The position numbers and the translations under genes were made by a program. Shown in pieces: positions 9,667 to 18,114 of a stretch of 64,000 bases of DNA (its first letter is position 1; each line of letters begins with the position of its first letter). This stretch comes from Sphingomonas sp. SCN 67-18 (GTDB lineage: Bacteria; Pseudomonadota; Alphaproteobacteria; Sphingomonadales; Sphingomonadaceae). The stretch covers positions 103,316 to 167,315 of the forward strand of contig NZ_MEFG01000014.1 of assembly GCF_001724715.1 (NCBI RefSeq), given 5' to 3'. Under the pieces are notes generated by a model. That model ran no database searches, had not been told where the DNA came from, and worked only from the letters and a program-made list of their open reading frames with translations.

Positions 9667-9753
9667 TTCGGCCGACCCCCGTTGAAGTTACGGAAAAATT
9701 TCGTGTAGAGCCTCCCCCGGGTCCATTGCGACGGGCCGTGAAGTGGGGGACGA

Positions 9754-11205
9754 ATGACGATCGAACAGGATGCGCTGCAGCTGTCCGGCGATGAGATGCG
9801 GACGCTGGGCTATCGCATGGTCGATATGCTGATCGGCCATGTCGAGGGGCTGCACGACGCACCGATAGGGCGCAAGGCCGGGCGCGGCGAACTGGAGGCG
9901 CTGCTGCGCGAGCCGGTGCCGGATGCGCCGGGCGACCCCGTCGCGCTGCTCGAGCGGCTGGATCGCGACGTGTTGTCCAACATGCTGCATGTCGATCATC
10001 CGCGCTTCTTCTCCTTCGTGCCCGGCCCCAATAATTTCGTCAGCGTCATCGCCGACGCGCTGACCGCCGGGTTCAACAGTTTCGCCGGCACATGGTTCGC
10101 AGGCTCCGGCCCGGCTCAGATTGAGCTGGTGGTGGTCGAATGGCTGCGCGGCATTTGCGGCCTGCCGGAAACGGCGGGCGGCCTGTTCGTCAGCGGCGGA
10201 TCGATGGCCAATCTCACCGCGCTGGCGGTGGCCCGCAAGGCGGTGCTGGCGGACCGGATCGACGGCGCCGTCGCCTATACCAGCGATCAGACCCATAGTT
10301 CAGTGAAGCGCGCGCTGCGCGTGCTCGGCTTCGCGGCGGATCAGGTGCGCGTGCTGCCTTGCGACGACGATTTCCACCTGCCGCTGGAGGCGCTCGGACA
10401 GGCCGTCGCGGCGGACCGCGCGGCGGGGCTGACCCCATTTTGCATCATCGCCAATGCCGGCACCACCAACACCGGCGCGGTCGACCCGCTGCCCGCCCTT
10501 TCCCGGCTGTGCAAGGCGCAAGGGATGTGGCTGCACGCCGACGGGGCCTATGGCGCGCCGGCGGTGCTGAGCGATGCCGGGCGGCCGCTGCTCGACGGCA
10601 TGGGCGCGGTCGATTCACTGTCGCTCGATCCGCATAAATGGCTGTTCCAGCCTTATGAGACCGGCTGCGTGCTGGTGCGGGACCGGACGCTGCTGCGCGA
10701 CACTTTCCAGGTGATGCCGGAATATCTGCGCGACACGCAGGGCGGATCGGAGGAAGTGAATTTCGGCAATTACGGCGTCCAGCTCACCCGCTCCTTCCGG
10801 GCGGTGAAGCTGTGGATGTCGCTCCAGACCTTCGGGCTGGACGCCTTCCGCGCCGCCATCGGCCGGGGCATCGCCCTCGCCGAACTGGCAGAGGCGGAAT
10901 TGCGGGCCGGCGCGCCGGAATGGGAAGTGGTGACGCCCGCGCGGCTGGGCGTGGTCACCTTCCGCTATCGCGCCGCCGGCATGGCCGACGATCAGGTCGA
11001 TCTTTTCCAGAGCCGCATGGTCGAGGAAATGATGACGGACGGCTATGCGCTGGCGACCTCCACCGTGCTGAAAGGCCGCCCGGCGCTGCGCCTGTGCACG
11101 ATCAACCCGCGCACCCGCGACGACGAGATCCGCGAGACGGTGCGCCGGCTGGCCGCCATGGGGGCGGCGCTGGCCGCGACATGGCCGCCCGCGCCCGCGC
11201 CCTGA
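9754..11205 (+). CDS. Group II PLP-dependent decarboxylase (aromatic-L-amino-acid decarboxylase-like)
   Basis: The 483-residue product has the group II decarboxylase fold. The PLP lysine is K295 in DPHKWLFQPYE; the pyridine-binding Asp is D263 in LHADGAYG; H181 in THSSVKRA is the ring-stacking His. SGGSMANL binds cofactor phosphate. The length matches bacterial aromatic amino acid decarboxylases (about 470-490). The expected reaction is aromatic amino acid to arylethylamine plus CO2. A copper amine oxidase and homoprotocatechuate genes in the same island support an aromatic substrate such as DOPA or a methoxylated relative. Glutamate or other amino acid decarboxylation cannot be excluded. No TTAACATGTTAA operator lies upstream. 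Confidence 0.85.
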   Translation: MTIEQDALQLSGDEMRTLGYRMVDMLIGHVEGLHDAPIGRKAGRGELEALLREPVPDAPGDPVALLERLDRDVLSNMLHVDHPRFFSFVPGPNNFVSVIADALTAGFNSFAGTWFAGSGPAQIELVVVEWLRGICGLPETAGGLFVSGGSMANLTALAVARKAVLADRIDGAVAYTSDQTHSSVKRALRVLGFAADQVRVLPCDDDFHLPLEALGQAVAADRAAGLTPFCIIANAGTTNTGAVDPLPALSRLCKAQGMWLHADGAYGAPAVLSDAGRPLLDGMGAVDSLSLDPHKWLFQPYETGCVLVRDRTLLRDTFQVMPEYLRDTQGGSEEVNFGNYGVQLTRSFRAVKLWMSLQTFGLDAFRAAIGRGIALAELAEAELRAGAPEWEVVTPARLGVVTFRYRAAGMADDQVDLFQSRMVEEMMTDGYALATSTVLKGRPALRLCTINPRTRDDEIRETVRRLAAMGAALAATWPPAPAP

Positions 11206-11208
11206 AAG

Positions 11209-11220
11209 TACACATGTTAA
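11209..11220. promoter_or_regulatory. Degenerate HpaR-type operator upstream of aldehyde dehydrogenase
   Basis: TACACATGTTAA matches the island palindrome TTAACATGTTAA at 10 of 12 positions and keeps a perfect right half. It lies just after the decarboxylase stop and 66 bases before the dehydrogenase start. It is the weakest of the five sites. Confidence 0.45.
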
Positions 11221-11286
11221 TCTTTTTGCTGGACTCGGCCCCGGCGCTTGCGTCAAATCCCCGCGATAAGGCGGGAGAGTTGACGC

Positions 11287-12693
11287 ATGAAACGCTATGA
11301 ACTGCTGATCGACGGCAAGGCGGTGGCCACCGCCGATCATTTCGCGGTGCACGATCCGGCGACGGGCGCGGTGGTGGGCGAATGCCCGGTCGCCACCCGG
11401 GCCGATCTGGACGCTGCCGTCGCCGCCGCCCGCCGCGCCTTCCCGCTCTGGAGCGCCGTGCCGGACGCGGAGCGCAAGGCGGCGGTCAACCGCATGGCAG
11501 ACGTCATCCACGCCCATATGGAGGAACTGGCCGAACTGCTGACCCGCGAGCAGGGCAAGCCGCTGAACGGCATGGGATCGCGCTTCGAACTGCACGGGGC
11601 GGAGGGCTGGGCGCGGCACACCGCGTCGCTGGACCTGCCGGTCGAGGTCATCCAGGACGACGCCAAAGGCCGGGTGGAACTGCACCGCAAGCCGCTGGGC
11701 GTGGTCGGGTCGATCACCCCGTGGAACTTCCCGGTGCTGATCGCCATCTGGCATGTCGTGCCCGCCATCCGCGCCGGCAACACGGTGGTCATCAAGCCGT
11801 CGCCCTATACCCCGCTCAGCACCATCCGGCTGGTCGAGCTGCTCAACACGGTGCTGCCCGCAGGCGTGCTGAACGTCGTCGCCGGGCGCGATGATCTGGG
11901 CCAGATGATCTCGGAGCATGACGGCATCCAGAAGCTGGTGTTCACCGGCTCATCGGCCACCGGCAGGCGGGTGATGCGGACGGCGGCCGACACGCTGAAG
12001 CGCGTGACGCTGGAACTGGGCGGCAACGACGCGGGCATCGTCCTGCCCGATGCCGATCCGGAGGCGATCGCGGAGAAGCTGTTCTGGGGCGCGTTCATCA
12101 ACAACGGCCAGACCTGCGCCGCGCTGAAGCGCCTCTATGTGCCCGATGCGCTGTACGACAGGGTGTGCGATGCGCTGGTCCGCTATGCGGCGGGCGTGGC
12201 GATGGGCAACGGGCTGGACGAGGCCAATATACTCGGCCCGATCCAGAACCGGATGCAGTTCGACAAGGTGACGGCGCTGGTCGAGGACGCGCGCACGCGC
12301 GGCGGGCGCATCCTGTGCGGCGGCGCCGCGCCGGAGGGGCCGGGCCTGTTCTATCCCGTCACCATCGTCGCCGACGTGACGGACGGGATGCGCATCGTCG
12401 ATGAAGAACAGTTCGGCCCGGTGCTGCCGGTGATCCGCTATCATGACGTGGAAGATGCCATCGCCCGCGCCAACGCTTCGGAAAACGGGCTGGGCGGTTC
12501 CGCATGGAGCGCGGATGTCGACCGCGCCCGCGCCGTCGCCGGGCGGCTGGAATGCGGCACGGCCTGGGTGAACAACCATGGCGCGATCCGCCCCGATGCG
12601 CCCTTCGGTGGCGTCAAGGCGTCGGGCATCGGCGTCGAATTCGGGCGGCAGGGGCTGGAGGAATATACTTCGATCCAGGTGGTGCACCAGTAA
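11287..12693 (+). CDS. NAD(P)-dependent aldehyde dehydrogenase
   Basis: A 468-residue ALDH-superfamily enzyme. The general base is E243 in VTLELGGND and the catalytic thiol is C277 in NNGQTCA; PWNFP (near residues 145-150) and FTGSSATG are the usual cofactor-binding stretches. By context it would oxidise the arylacetaldehyde released by the copper amine oxidase to an arylacetic acid. It could instead be the succinate-semialdehyde dehydrogenase that ends the homoprotocatechuate route, for which no other candidate is present in the window. GCGGGAGAG precedes the ATG. It is convergent with the LysR gene, 10 bases apart. Confidence 0.88.
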   Translation: MKRYELLIDGKAVATADHFAVHDPATGAVVGECPVATRADLDAAVAAARRAFPLWSAVPDAERKAAVNRMADVIHAHMEELAELLTREQGKPLNGMGSRFELHGAEGWARHTASLDLPVEVIQDDAKGRVELHRKPLGVVGSITPWNFPVLIAIWHVVPAIRAGNTVVIKPSPYTPLSTIRLVELLNTVLPAGVLNVVAGRDDLGQMISEHDGIQKLVFTGSSATGRRVMRTAADTLKRVTLELGGNDAGIVLPDADPEAIAEKLFWGAFINNGQTCAALKRLYVPDALYDRVCDALVRYAAGVAMGNGLDEANILGPIQNRMQFDKVTALVEDARTRGGRILCGGAAPEGPGLFYPVTIVADVTDGMRIVDEEQFGPVLPVIRYHDVEDAIARANASENGLGGSAWSADVDRARAVAGRLECGTAWVNNHGAIRPDAPFGGVKASGIGVEFGRQGLEEYTSIQVVHQ

Positions 12694-12703
12694 GGCGCGG
12701 CCG

Positions 12704-13594
12704 TCAGGCGCCGCCGCGCGCCAGCACTTCCAGCCGGTCGAGGAACAGCCGCACCTTGGCCGGCATCAGCCGCCGGGCGGGCAGCAGCGCATAGACGCGC
12801 AGCGGCGCGCAGCCATAGCCGGCCAGCAATGGCCGCAGCGCCCCCGCCCGCACCGCCGGCTCGCAGAAAGTGGCCGTGATCCGCGCGATCCCCAGCCCCG
12901 CCAGCGCCGCCTGCCGCCGGATGCCGGCATTCGGGCTGCTCAGCCTTGGCGAAACGATGGGCACCGATGCGGTTTTCCCGCCCCGGCCCTTGAACGTCCA
13001 GTCGCGGTCGGACGGGGCGACCAGCAGCGGCAGCGCGCGGAGATCGTCCGGCGTGTGCGGCTCGGCATGGGCGGCGATGAAGGCGGGCGAGGCGAACAGC
13101 CCGCGCTCCAGCGAAAAGACCCGGCGCATCACCGCACTGCTGGCGGGCAGCTCGTCCTCCACCGTGGTGAAGACGATGTCGTAACGCTGGTCGAACAGGT
13201 TGACCGGCGCATATTCGACGTCGATGTCGATCTGCAGTTCCGGGTAATCGGCCAGCATGGTGCAGGCGACCGCGCCAAGGTGATGCGCGCCGAATTCATA
13301 GGGCGCGGCGATCCGCAACTGCCCGCCCACCGCCCGGCCGCGCGCCTTGGCGTCGTCCACCACATCGCGCAGATGGCTGAACAATGGGGCGATTTCCCGG
13401 TGCAGCGCCTCGCCCGCCTCCGTCAGCCGCAGCCGGCGCGTGGTGCGCTCGATCAGGCGCGCGTTCAGCCGTCCCTCCAGCCGGGTGATCGCCGCGCTGA
13501 CCGTCGATTTCGGGCGGCCGAGCGCGCGCGCCGCTCCGCTGAAGCTGGCGCGGTCCACCACATGGCAGAACAGGTCGTAATCGTCCCAGTCCAT
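12704..13594 (-). CDS. LysR-type transcriptional regulator
   Basis: A 296-residue LysR protein: N-terminal winged helix-turn-helix (DLFCHVVDRASFSGAARALG, then KSTVSAAITRLE) and a C-terminal periplasmic-binding-protein-like effector domain (residues about 90-290; QLRIAAPYEFG, DIVFTTVEDE). It is divergent from the Rieske oxygenase genes, the classic arrangement for control of the neighbouring operon by its substrate. The start codon lies inside a near-perfect inverted repeat and has no ribosome-binding site upstream, so the message may be leaderless and the gene self-repressed. Confidence 0.9.
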   Translation of the reverse strand: MDWDDYDLFCHVVDRASFSGAARALGRPKSTVSAAITRLEGRLNARLIERTTRRLRLTEAGEALHREIAPLFSHLRDVVDDAKARGRAVGGQLRIAAPYEFGAHHLGAVACTMLADYPELQIDIDVEYAPVNLFDQRYDIVFTTVEDELPASSAVMRRVFSLERGLFASPAFIAAHAEPHTPDDLRALPLLVAPSDRDWTFKGRGGKTASVPIVSPRLSSPNAGIRRQAALAGLGIARITATFCEPAVRAGALRPLLAGYGCAPLRVYALLPARRLMPAKVRLFLDRLEVLARGGA

Positions 13595-13614
13595 TGTTCA
13601 TCATAATGGACAAT
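13593..13614. promoter_or_regulatory. Inverted repeat, probable LysR operator
   Basis: ATTGTtCAT and ATGgACAAT form a near-perfect 22-bp inverted repeat with a 4-base centre. It spans the start codon of the LysR gene and is about 80 bases upstream of the oxygenase gene. Its position suggests autoregulation together with control of the divergent operon. Confidence 0.55.
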
Positions 13615-13694
13615 CTGTTCAGAATGGCCAGCTAAATCTCCGCCCGCTCCCGGTCTAGCATCGCCGCGCTGAACGGACGCGCAAGGAGACGGAC

Positions 13695-14747
13695 ATGTTC
13701 CTCAAAAACTGCTGGTACGTGGCCGCGTGGGACCATGAGCTGAACGACGGCAAGCTGCTGGAACGCACGCTGCTGGGCGAGACGGTGCTGCTCTACAAGA
13801 CGCCCGACGACGCGGTGGTGGCGCTGGACAATCGCTGCTGCCATCGCGGCGCCAAGCTCTCGCAGGGGCGGATCGAGGGCGATTGCGTGCGCTGCATGTA
13901 TCACGGCCTGAAATTCGACCCGAGCGGCGCCTGCGTCCAGATTCCGGGGCAGGACCGCATCCCGCCGAAGCTTGGCGTGAAAAGCTATCCGGTGATTAAC
14001 AAGGATCATCTGGTCTGGATCTGGATGGGCGACCCCGCGCTCGCCGACCCCGCCGGCATCATCGACATTCCCTATTTGCGTGATCCGCAGTGGAAGGGCA
14101 TTCCCGCCTATCTCCATTATGACGCCAACTATCTGCTGATCGTCGACAATCTCAGCGATTTCGCGCACCTGGCCTTCGTCCACACCAACACGCTGGGCGG
14201 GTCGGAAGAATATGCCTATGTCACCAAGCCGGTGGCAATCGAGCGGCTGGAAAACGGGTTCCGCGTCGAACGCTGGCACATGAACAGCGATGCGCCGCCC
14301 TTCCATAAAAAGGTGATCCCCAACAAGGCCGACAAGGTCGACCGCCGCAACATCGGCCATATGCAGATTCCTGGCATCTTCCTGCTGGAATCGCTGTTCG
14401 CGCCGGCGGGGAGCGGAGCGGAAAAGGGCAATCTGGAGGGCGCGCGGGAATATCGCAACTGCCAGTTCATGACGCCCGAAACGGAGCGATCGACCCATTT
14501 CTTCTGGAATTATCTCAATAATTTCGAAGGGACGGACTACACGATCTCGATGTCGCTGCTCGACAGCCTGATCGAAGGGTTTCTCGAGGACAAGGAGATC
14601 ATCGAGCATCAGCAAAAGGTGCTGGACGACGATCCCGGCTTCAAGATGACGGCGGTGGCGGCAGACGTGGCGCTCTCCCACTTCCGCTGGACGCTGGACC
14701 GGATGCTCGAGGCCGAACAGTCCGAAACCGCGATGGCCGCCGAATGA
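13695..14747 (+). CDS. Rieske non-heme iron oxygenase, vanillate O-demethylase-like oxygenase subunit
   Basis: The 350-residue product has the Rieske [2Fe-2S] ligands C48-x-H50 and C67-x2-H70 and the mononuclear iron motif DNLSDFAHLAFVH with H158 and H163, as in VanA-type O-demethylases and related ring oxygenases. Length and the absence of a beta subunit also fit VanA. AAGGAGA precedes the ATG. It overlaps the reductase gene by ATGA. In a homoprotocatechuate island, a likely substrate is homovanillate or another methoxylated phenylacetate, giving a catechol plus formaldehyde. Vanillate itself, or ring hydroxylation, remains possible. Confidence 0.88.
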   Translation: MFLKNCWYVAAWDHELNDGKLLERTLLGETVLLYKTPDDAVVALDNRCCHRGAKLSQGRIEGDCVRCMYHGLKFDPSGACVQIPGQDRIPPKLGVKSYPVINKDHLVWIWMGDPALADPAGIIDIPYLRDPQWKGIPAYLHYDANYLLIVDNLSDFAHLAFVHTNTLGGSEEYAYVTKPVAIERLENGFRVERWHMNSDAPPFHKKVIPNKADKVDRRNIGHMQIPGIFLLESLFAPAGSGAEKGNLEGAREYRNCQFMTPETERSTHFFWNYLNNFEGTDYTISMSLLDSLIEGFLEDKEIIEHQQKVLDDDPGFKMTAVAADVALSHFRWTLDRMLEAEQSETAMAAE

Positions 14748-15715
14748 GCAGCGCCGTGGACCGTTCCCTGATCGTCGAGGTGAGCGACGTCGCGGCCGAG
14801 GCGCGCGACGTGATGCGGCTGGAGTTGCGCCCGACGGGTGGGGCGATGCTGCCCCCGTTCCAGCCCGGCGCGCATGTGGAGATCGGCCTGCCGGGCGGGC
14901 TGGTGCGGCATTATTCGCTGGTCAACGACTGGCGGGAAACCGACCGCTATGTCATCGCGGTCAGCCGCACGGTGGACAGCCGGGGCGGATCGGATTTCCT
15001 GCACACCGGCGTGCGGCGCGGCATGAAGCTGAAGATCAGCGCGCCCAGGAACAATTTCTCGCTGAACCCGGAGGCGGGGCGCTATCTGTTCGTCGCGGGC
15101 GGCATCGGCATCACGCCGATCATGGCGATGATCCACTGGTGCGACGCCAATGAAAAGCCGTGGCGGCTCATCTACGCCGCCCGCAGCCGCCAGCGCGCGG
15201 CCTTTTTCGAGGATCTGAGCTTCGGCGCGGATTCGCACCGGATCCGCTTCCATTTCAAGGAGGAGAAGCGCGCCTCGCTGGACATCGCGGCCGCGCTGCA
15301 GGGGCTGGAGGCGGACGAGCATATCTATTGCTGCGGCCCGGCGTCGCTGATGCAGGCGGTGCGCGACAACAGCGCGGACCGCCCGGCAGGCACCGTGCGC
15401 TTCGAATGGTTCACAGCACCGGACGACCCCGCCGCGGGCTCCGACGACGACGAGTTCACCGTGACGCTGAAGCGCGACGGGCGGACGTTGACGGTGCAGC
15501 CCGGCGCGTCGATCCTGGAGGTGCTGGAGGGCAACGGCCTGGTCGTCCCCTATTCCTGCCGCGAGGGGCTGTGCGGCACCTGCCGCACCACCGTGCTCGC
15601 CGGCCAGCCCGATCACCGCGATTATGTGCTGACCGACGAGGAGCGGGAGGCCGGAACGGCGATGATGCTGTGCGTGTCGCGCGCGCTGTCGCCCGATATC
15701 GTTCTCGATCTGTAG
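14744..15715 (+). CDS. VanB-like oxidoreductase (FMN/NAD domain plus [2Fe-2S] ferredoxin)
   Basis: The 323-residue electron-transfer partner of the oxygenase. The flavin domain comes first (HVEIGLPGGLVRHYSLVN, residues about 45-62), then the NAD-binding domain (FVAGGIGITPIMAMI), and last a plant-type ferredoxin domain with CREGLCGTC near residue 275 and a final C before the end. This class IA reductase layout is that of VanB and phthalate dioxygenase reductase. ATGA overlap with the oxygenase indicates translational coupling. It should pass electrons from NAD(P)H to the Rieske centre. Confidence 0.92.
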   Translation: MSSAVDRSLIVEVSDVAAEARDVMRLELRPTGGAMLPPFQPGAHVEIGLPGGLVRHYSLVNDWRETDRYVIAVSRTVDSRGGSDFLHTGVRRGMKLKISAPRNNFSLNPEAGRYLFVAGGIGITPIMAMIHWCDANEKPWRLIYAARSRQRAAFFEDLSFGADSHRIRFHFKEEKRASLDIAAALQGLEADEHIYCCGPASLMQAVRDNSADRPAGTVRFEWFTAPDDPAAGSDDDEFTVTLKRDGRTLTVQPGASILEVLEGNGLVVPYSCREGLCGTCRTTVLAGQPDHRDYVLTDEEREAGTAMMLCVSRALSPDIVLDL

Positions 15716-15724
15716 CGTGAGCGG

Positions 15725-15753
15725 GCAAGGCCCTGCCGTTACGGCAGCCTTGC
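15725..15753. terminator. Hairpin after the oxygenase-reductase pair
   Basis: GCAAGG-cc-CTGCCG, loop TTA, CGGCAG-CCTTGC. It begins 9 bases after the reductase stop and is followed by GATAAAA. It probably ends the vanAB-like unit; its 3' arm also forms the upstream edge of the next promoter region. Confidence 0.55.
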
Positions 15754-15763
15754 GCGATAAAAG

Positions 15764-15775
15764 TTAACATGTTAA
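15764..15775. promoter_or_regulatory. HpaR-type operator TTAACATGTTAA upstream of TonB receptor 2
   Basis: Exact 12-bp palindrome TTAACATGTTAA between the reductase stop and the second TonB receptor, 53 bases before its start. CTTGCGCGATAAAA immediately upstream looks like a -35 region, so a bound repressor would cover the promoter. Confidence 0.75.
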
Positions 15776-15828
15776 ACGATAACCGCCGCTCGCGCGCAGA
15801 CGCGACGGAAGGCAGAGGGAGGACAGGC

Positions 15829-18078
15829 ATGCGACAGCACAGGGTTCGACGCGCCATGTTGGGGGCGAGCGTAGCGATTTTGGCCGGGGCATGGGGCGGC
15901 GCGGACGCGCAGACCACGCCGGCGCCGCAACCGGCCCAGGCCGCGCCGGCGGATCAAGGCGTTTTCGCCGACATCGTGGTGACGGCGCAGAAACGCGCCG
16001 AAAACCTGCAGGATGTCGGCATTTCCATCACCGCGCTCTCCGGCGAGGCGCTGGGCACGCTCGGCCTGCACAATATGCAGCAGATCGGCCAGCAGGTACC
16101 CGGTCTGCAATTGCAGACCTTCACGCCGGTGCTGACCGTGTTCAACCTGCGCGGCGTTTCGCAGAACAATTTCCAGGACAATCTGGAGGCGCCGGTCGCG
16201 GTCTATATCAACGACGTCTACGTCGGCAGCATGAACGCCATCGGCCAGCAGATGTTCGACATGGAACGGGTGGAGGTGCTGCGCGGGCCGCAGGGCACGT
16301 TGTTCGGCCGCAACGCGACCGGCGGCCTGATCCACTATGTCACGCGCGGCGCGGACGAGCAGCAGTTGAACGGCTATGCCGAGGCGTCGCTCGGCGAGTT
16401 CGACAGCTATAGCGTCGAAGGCGCGGTGGGCGGCGGCGTCACCCCCGGGCTGCGGCTGCGGCTGGCCGGCCGCTACGAGCATTCGGACGGCTATGTGAAG
16501 GCGGGGTTCAACCCCATATTGGACCGCAAGGCGCTGGGCCGCACGTCGCACGGCGCCAATGGCTGGGCACTGCGCGGATCGGCGCAGGCGGATCTCGGCC
16601 CGGACACCACGCTGGACCTGATCGCCGCATATAGCCGCGACCATGACGTGCCGACCGGCCAATATACGGTGCGCTTCGCGGAGGCGGACGAGGAGACCGG
16701 CCTCGGCATCAACGCCGGCCCGCCGATCACCGGCGACGTCCACCGCCACGCGTCGGACGAGGACACATTCTTCAACCGGAAGGTCTTTTCCGGCACCGCC
16801 AAGCTGACCAGCAAGCTGACTGACGATGTCACCCTGACGTCGATCAGCAACTACACCTCGATGAAAAAATTCTACATCGAGGATGCCGGCGGCGGCCTTG
16901 TCTTCTTCCCGTTCCAGACGGTCGCCGACTTCAAGCAATATTCCCAGGAACTGCGCCTTTCCGGCGAGACGGACCGGATGCGCTGGCAGTTGGGCGGCTA
17001 TTATCTCAACATGGATTTCGACGGCAGCTTCACCGCAGAGGGGGCGCCGATCACCGGCGAAGAGGATGGCCGGATCGTCGGCACCACCCGGCTACGCTCG
17101 AAAAACTGGTCGCTGTTCGGCCAGGCGGAATATGACCTTGCGCCGGAATGGACCGCCATTCTCGGCCTGCGCTGGTCGCAGGACAACAAGCATATCCGGT
17201 TCCAGACGCGCGGCTTCAACCTGGATGGCGTGCCGGATGGCAGCGTGCTGTTCGATTTCGCGGATGCTATCGCCGCCGACCCGCTGTTCAAGGACCATGA
17301 CCGGATCGACTATGGCGACGTCGCCGTCCGGGCGCAGGTCAACTACAAGCCCAGCGACGACCTGCTGGTCTTCCTGTCGTACAATCGCGGCATCAAGGGC
17401 GGCAACTGGTCGCCCAGCCCCTCGGTCGATCTCGCCAACTTCCGGCACAAGAACGAGGTGCTGAACTCCTATGAGCTGGGCTTCAAATCCACGCTGGCGC
17501 CCGGGCTGCGGCTGAACGCCACTGCATTCTATTATGATTATCAGGATTATCAGGCCTTCGCCCTCACCGGGCTGCAGCCGCAGGTGACCAATTCCGACGC
17601 CACGGTGAAGGGCGGCGAGATCGAGCTGTTCGCGCACCCCGCCCATGGGCTCGACCTGTCGCTGGGCGCGTCCTTCCTGGATTCGGACGTGGATTTCGTC
17701 CCCGCCGTCTTCCCCGGCACCGGCACGGAAAATGCCAAGCTGCCGCAGGCGCCGGGGGCAAGCCTAAACGGGCTGGTCCGTTACGGGCTGGACCTTGGCG
17801 CCGGCGAACTGGCGTTCCAGGTGGATGGCCGGTTCAATTCCGCTCAATATCTGGAAGGGACCAATTCGCAGGTCTCGCACCAGGAAGCCTATGCCATCGC
17901 CAATGCGTCGATCAGCTTCACCGCGCCCGGCGATGCATGGCAGGCGAGCCTTTGGGTGAAGAATTTCACCAACTCCGAATATCTGCTCTACAATCTCGAC
18001 CTGGGCCTCGCCGGCTTCGTCGAGCAGATTTACGGCCCGCCCCGCCAGTTCGGCGGCACGGTGAGATTCAGCTTCTAG
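15829..18078 (+). CDS. TonB-dependent receptor, likely part of the HpaR regulon
   Basis: A 749-residue outer-membrane receptor with a signal peptide (MRQHRVRRAMLGASVAILAG, cleavage near GADAQ). The plug carries DIVVTAQKRAENLQDVGISI, the TonB-box-like signature common in sphingomonads, and VEVLRGPQGTLFGRNATGG. The barrel ends in VRFSF. The start is ATG 15829, preceded by GGGAGGACA; an earlier in-frame ATG at 15769 lies inside the operator and is rejected. The operator upstream marks it as co-regulated with the homoprotocatechuate genes, so it is a candidate importer for the pathway substrate. Confidence 0.93.
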   Translation: MRQHRVRRAMLGASVAILAGAWGGADAQTTPAPQPAQAAPADQGVFADIVVTAQKRAENLQDVGISITALSGEALGTLGLHNMQQIGQQVPGLQLQTFTPVLTVFNLRGVSQNNFQDNLEAPVAVYINDVYVGSMNAIGQQMFDMERVEVLRGPQGTLFGRNATGGLIHYVTRGADEQQLNGYAEASLGEFDSYSVEGAVGGGVTPGLRLRLAGRYEHSDGYVKAGFNPILDRKALGRTSHGANGWALRGSAQADLGPDTTLDLIAAYSRDHDVPTGQYTVRFAEADEETGLGINAGPPITGDVHRHASDEDTFFNRKVFSGTAKLTSKLTDDVTLTSISNYTSMKKFYIEDAGGGLVFFPFQTVADFKQYSQELRLSGETDRMRWQLGGYYLNMDFDGSFTAEGAPITGEEDGRIVGTTRLRSKNWSLFGQAEYDLAPEWTAILGLRWSQDNKHIRFQTRGFNLDGVPDGSVLFDFADAIAADPLFKDHDRIDYGDVAVRAQVNYKPSDDLLVFLSYNRGIKGGNWSPSPSVDLANFRHKNEVLNSYELGFKSTLAPGLRLNATAFYYDYQDYQAFALTGLQPQVTNSDATVKGGEIELFAHPAHGLDLSLGASFLDSDVDFVPAVFPGTGTENAKLPQAPGASLNGLVRYGLDLGAGELAFQVDGRFNSAQYLEGTNSQVSHQEAYAIANASISFTAPGDAWQASLWVKNFTNSEYLLYNLDLGLAGFVEQIYGPPRQFGGTVRFSF

Positions 18079-18087
18079 AGAGTCACC

Positions 18088-18111
18088 GGTCCCCGGCCCG
18101 TGCCGGGGACC
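18088..18111. terminator. Hairpin between convergent TonB receptor and hpaR
   Basis: Perfect 10-bp stem GGTCCCCGGC / GCCGGGGACC with a CCGT loop, in the 36-base gap between two convergent genes. It lacks a T-run but is placed to serve both strands. Confidence 0.55.
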
Positions 18112-18114
18112 GCC

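Noticed and set aside
9690-9704. Imperfect palindrome ACGGAAAAATTTCGT upstream of the decarboxylase
   Set aside because: Unrelated to the TTAACATGTTAA motif and not repeated elsewhere in the window; too weak to call an operator.
7214-9862. 882-residue open frame antisense to the first TonB receptor
   Set aside because: Composition is Arg/Gly/Ala-rich with no family motif, and it mirrors codon positions of the real gene; a typical high-GC shadow frame.
15769-15831. Earlier in-frame ATG for TonB receptor 2
   Set aside because: It lies within the operator, gives a non-signal-peptide N-terminus, and lacks a ribosome site, while 15829 has all of these.
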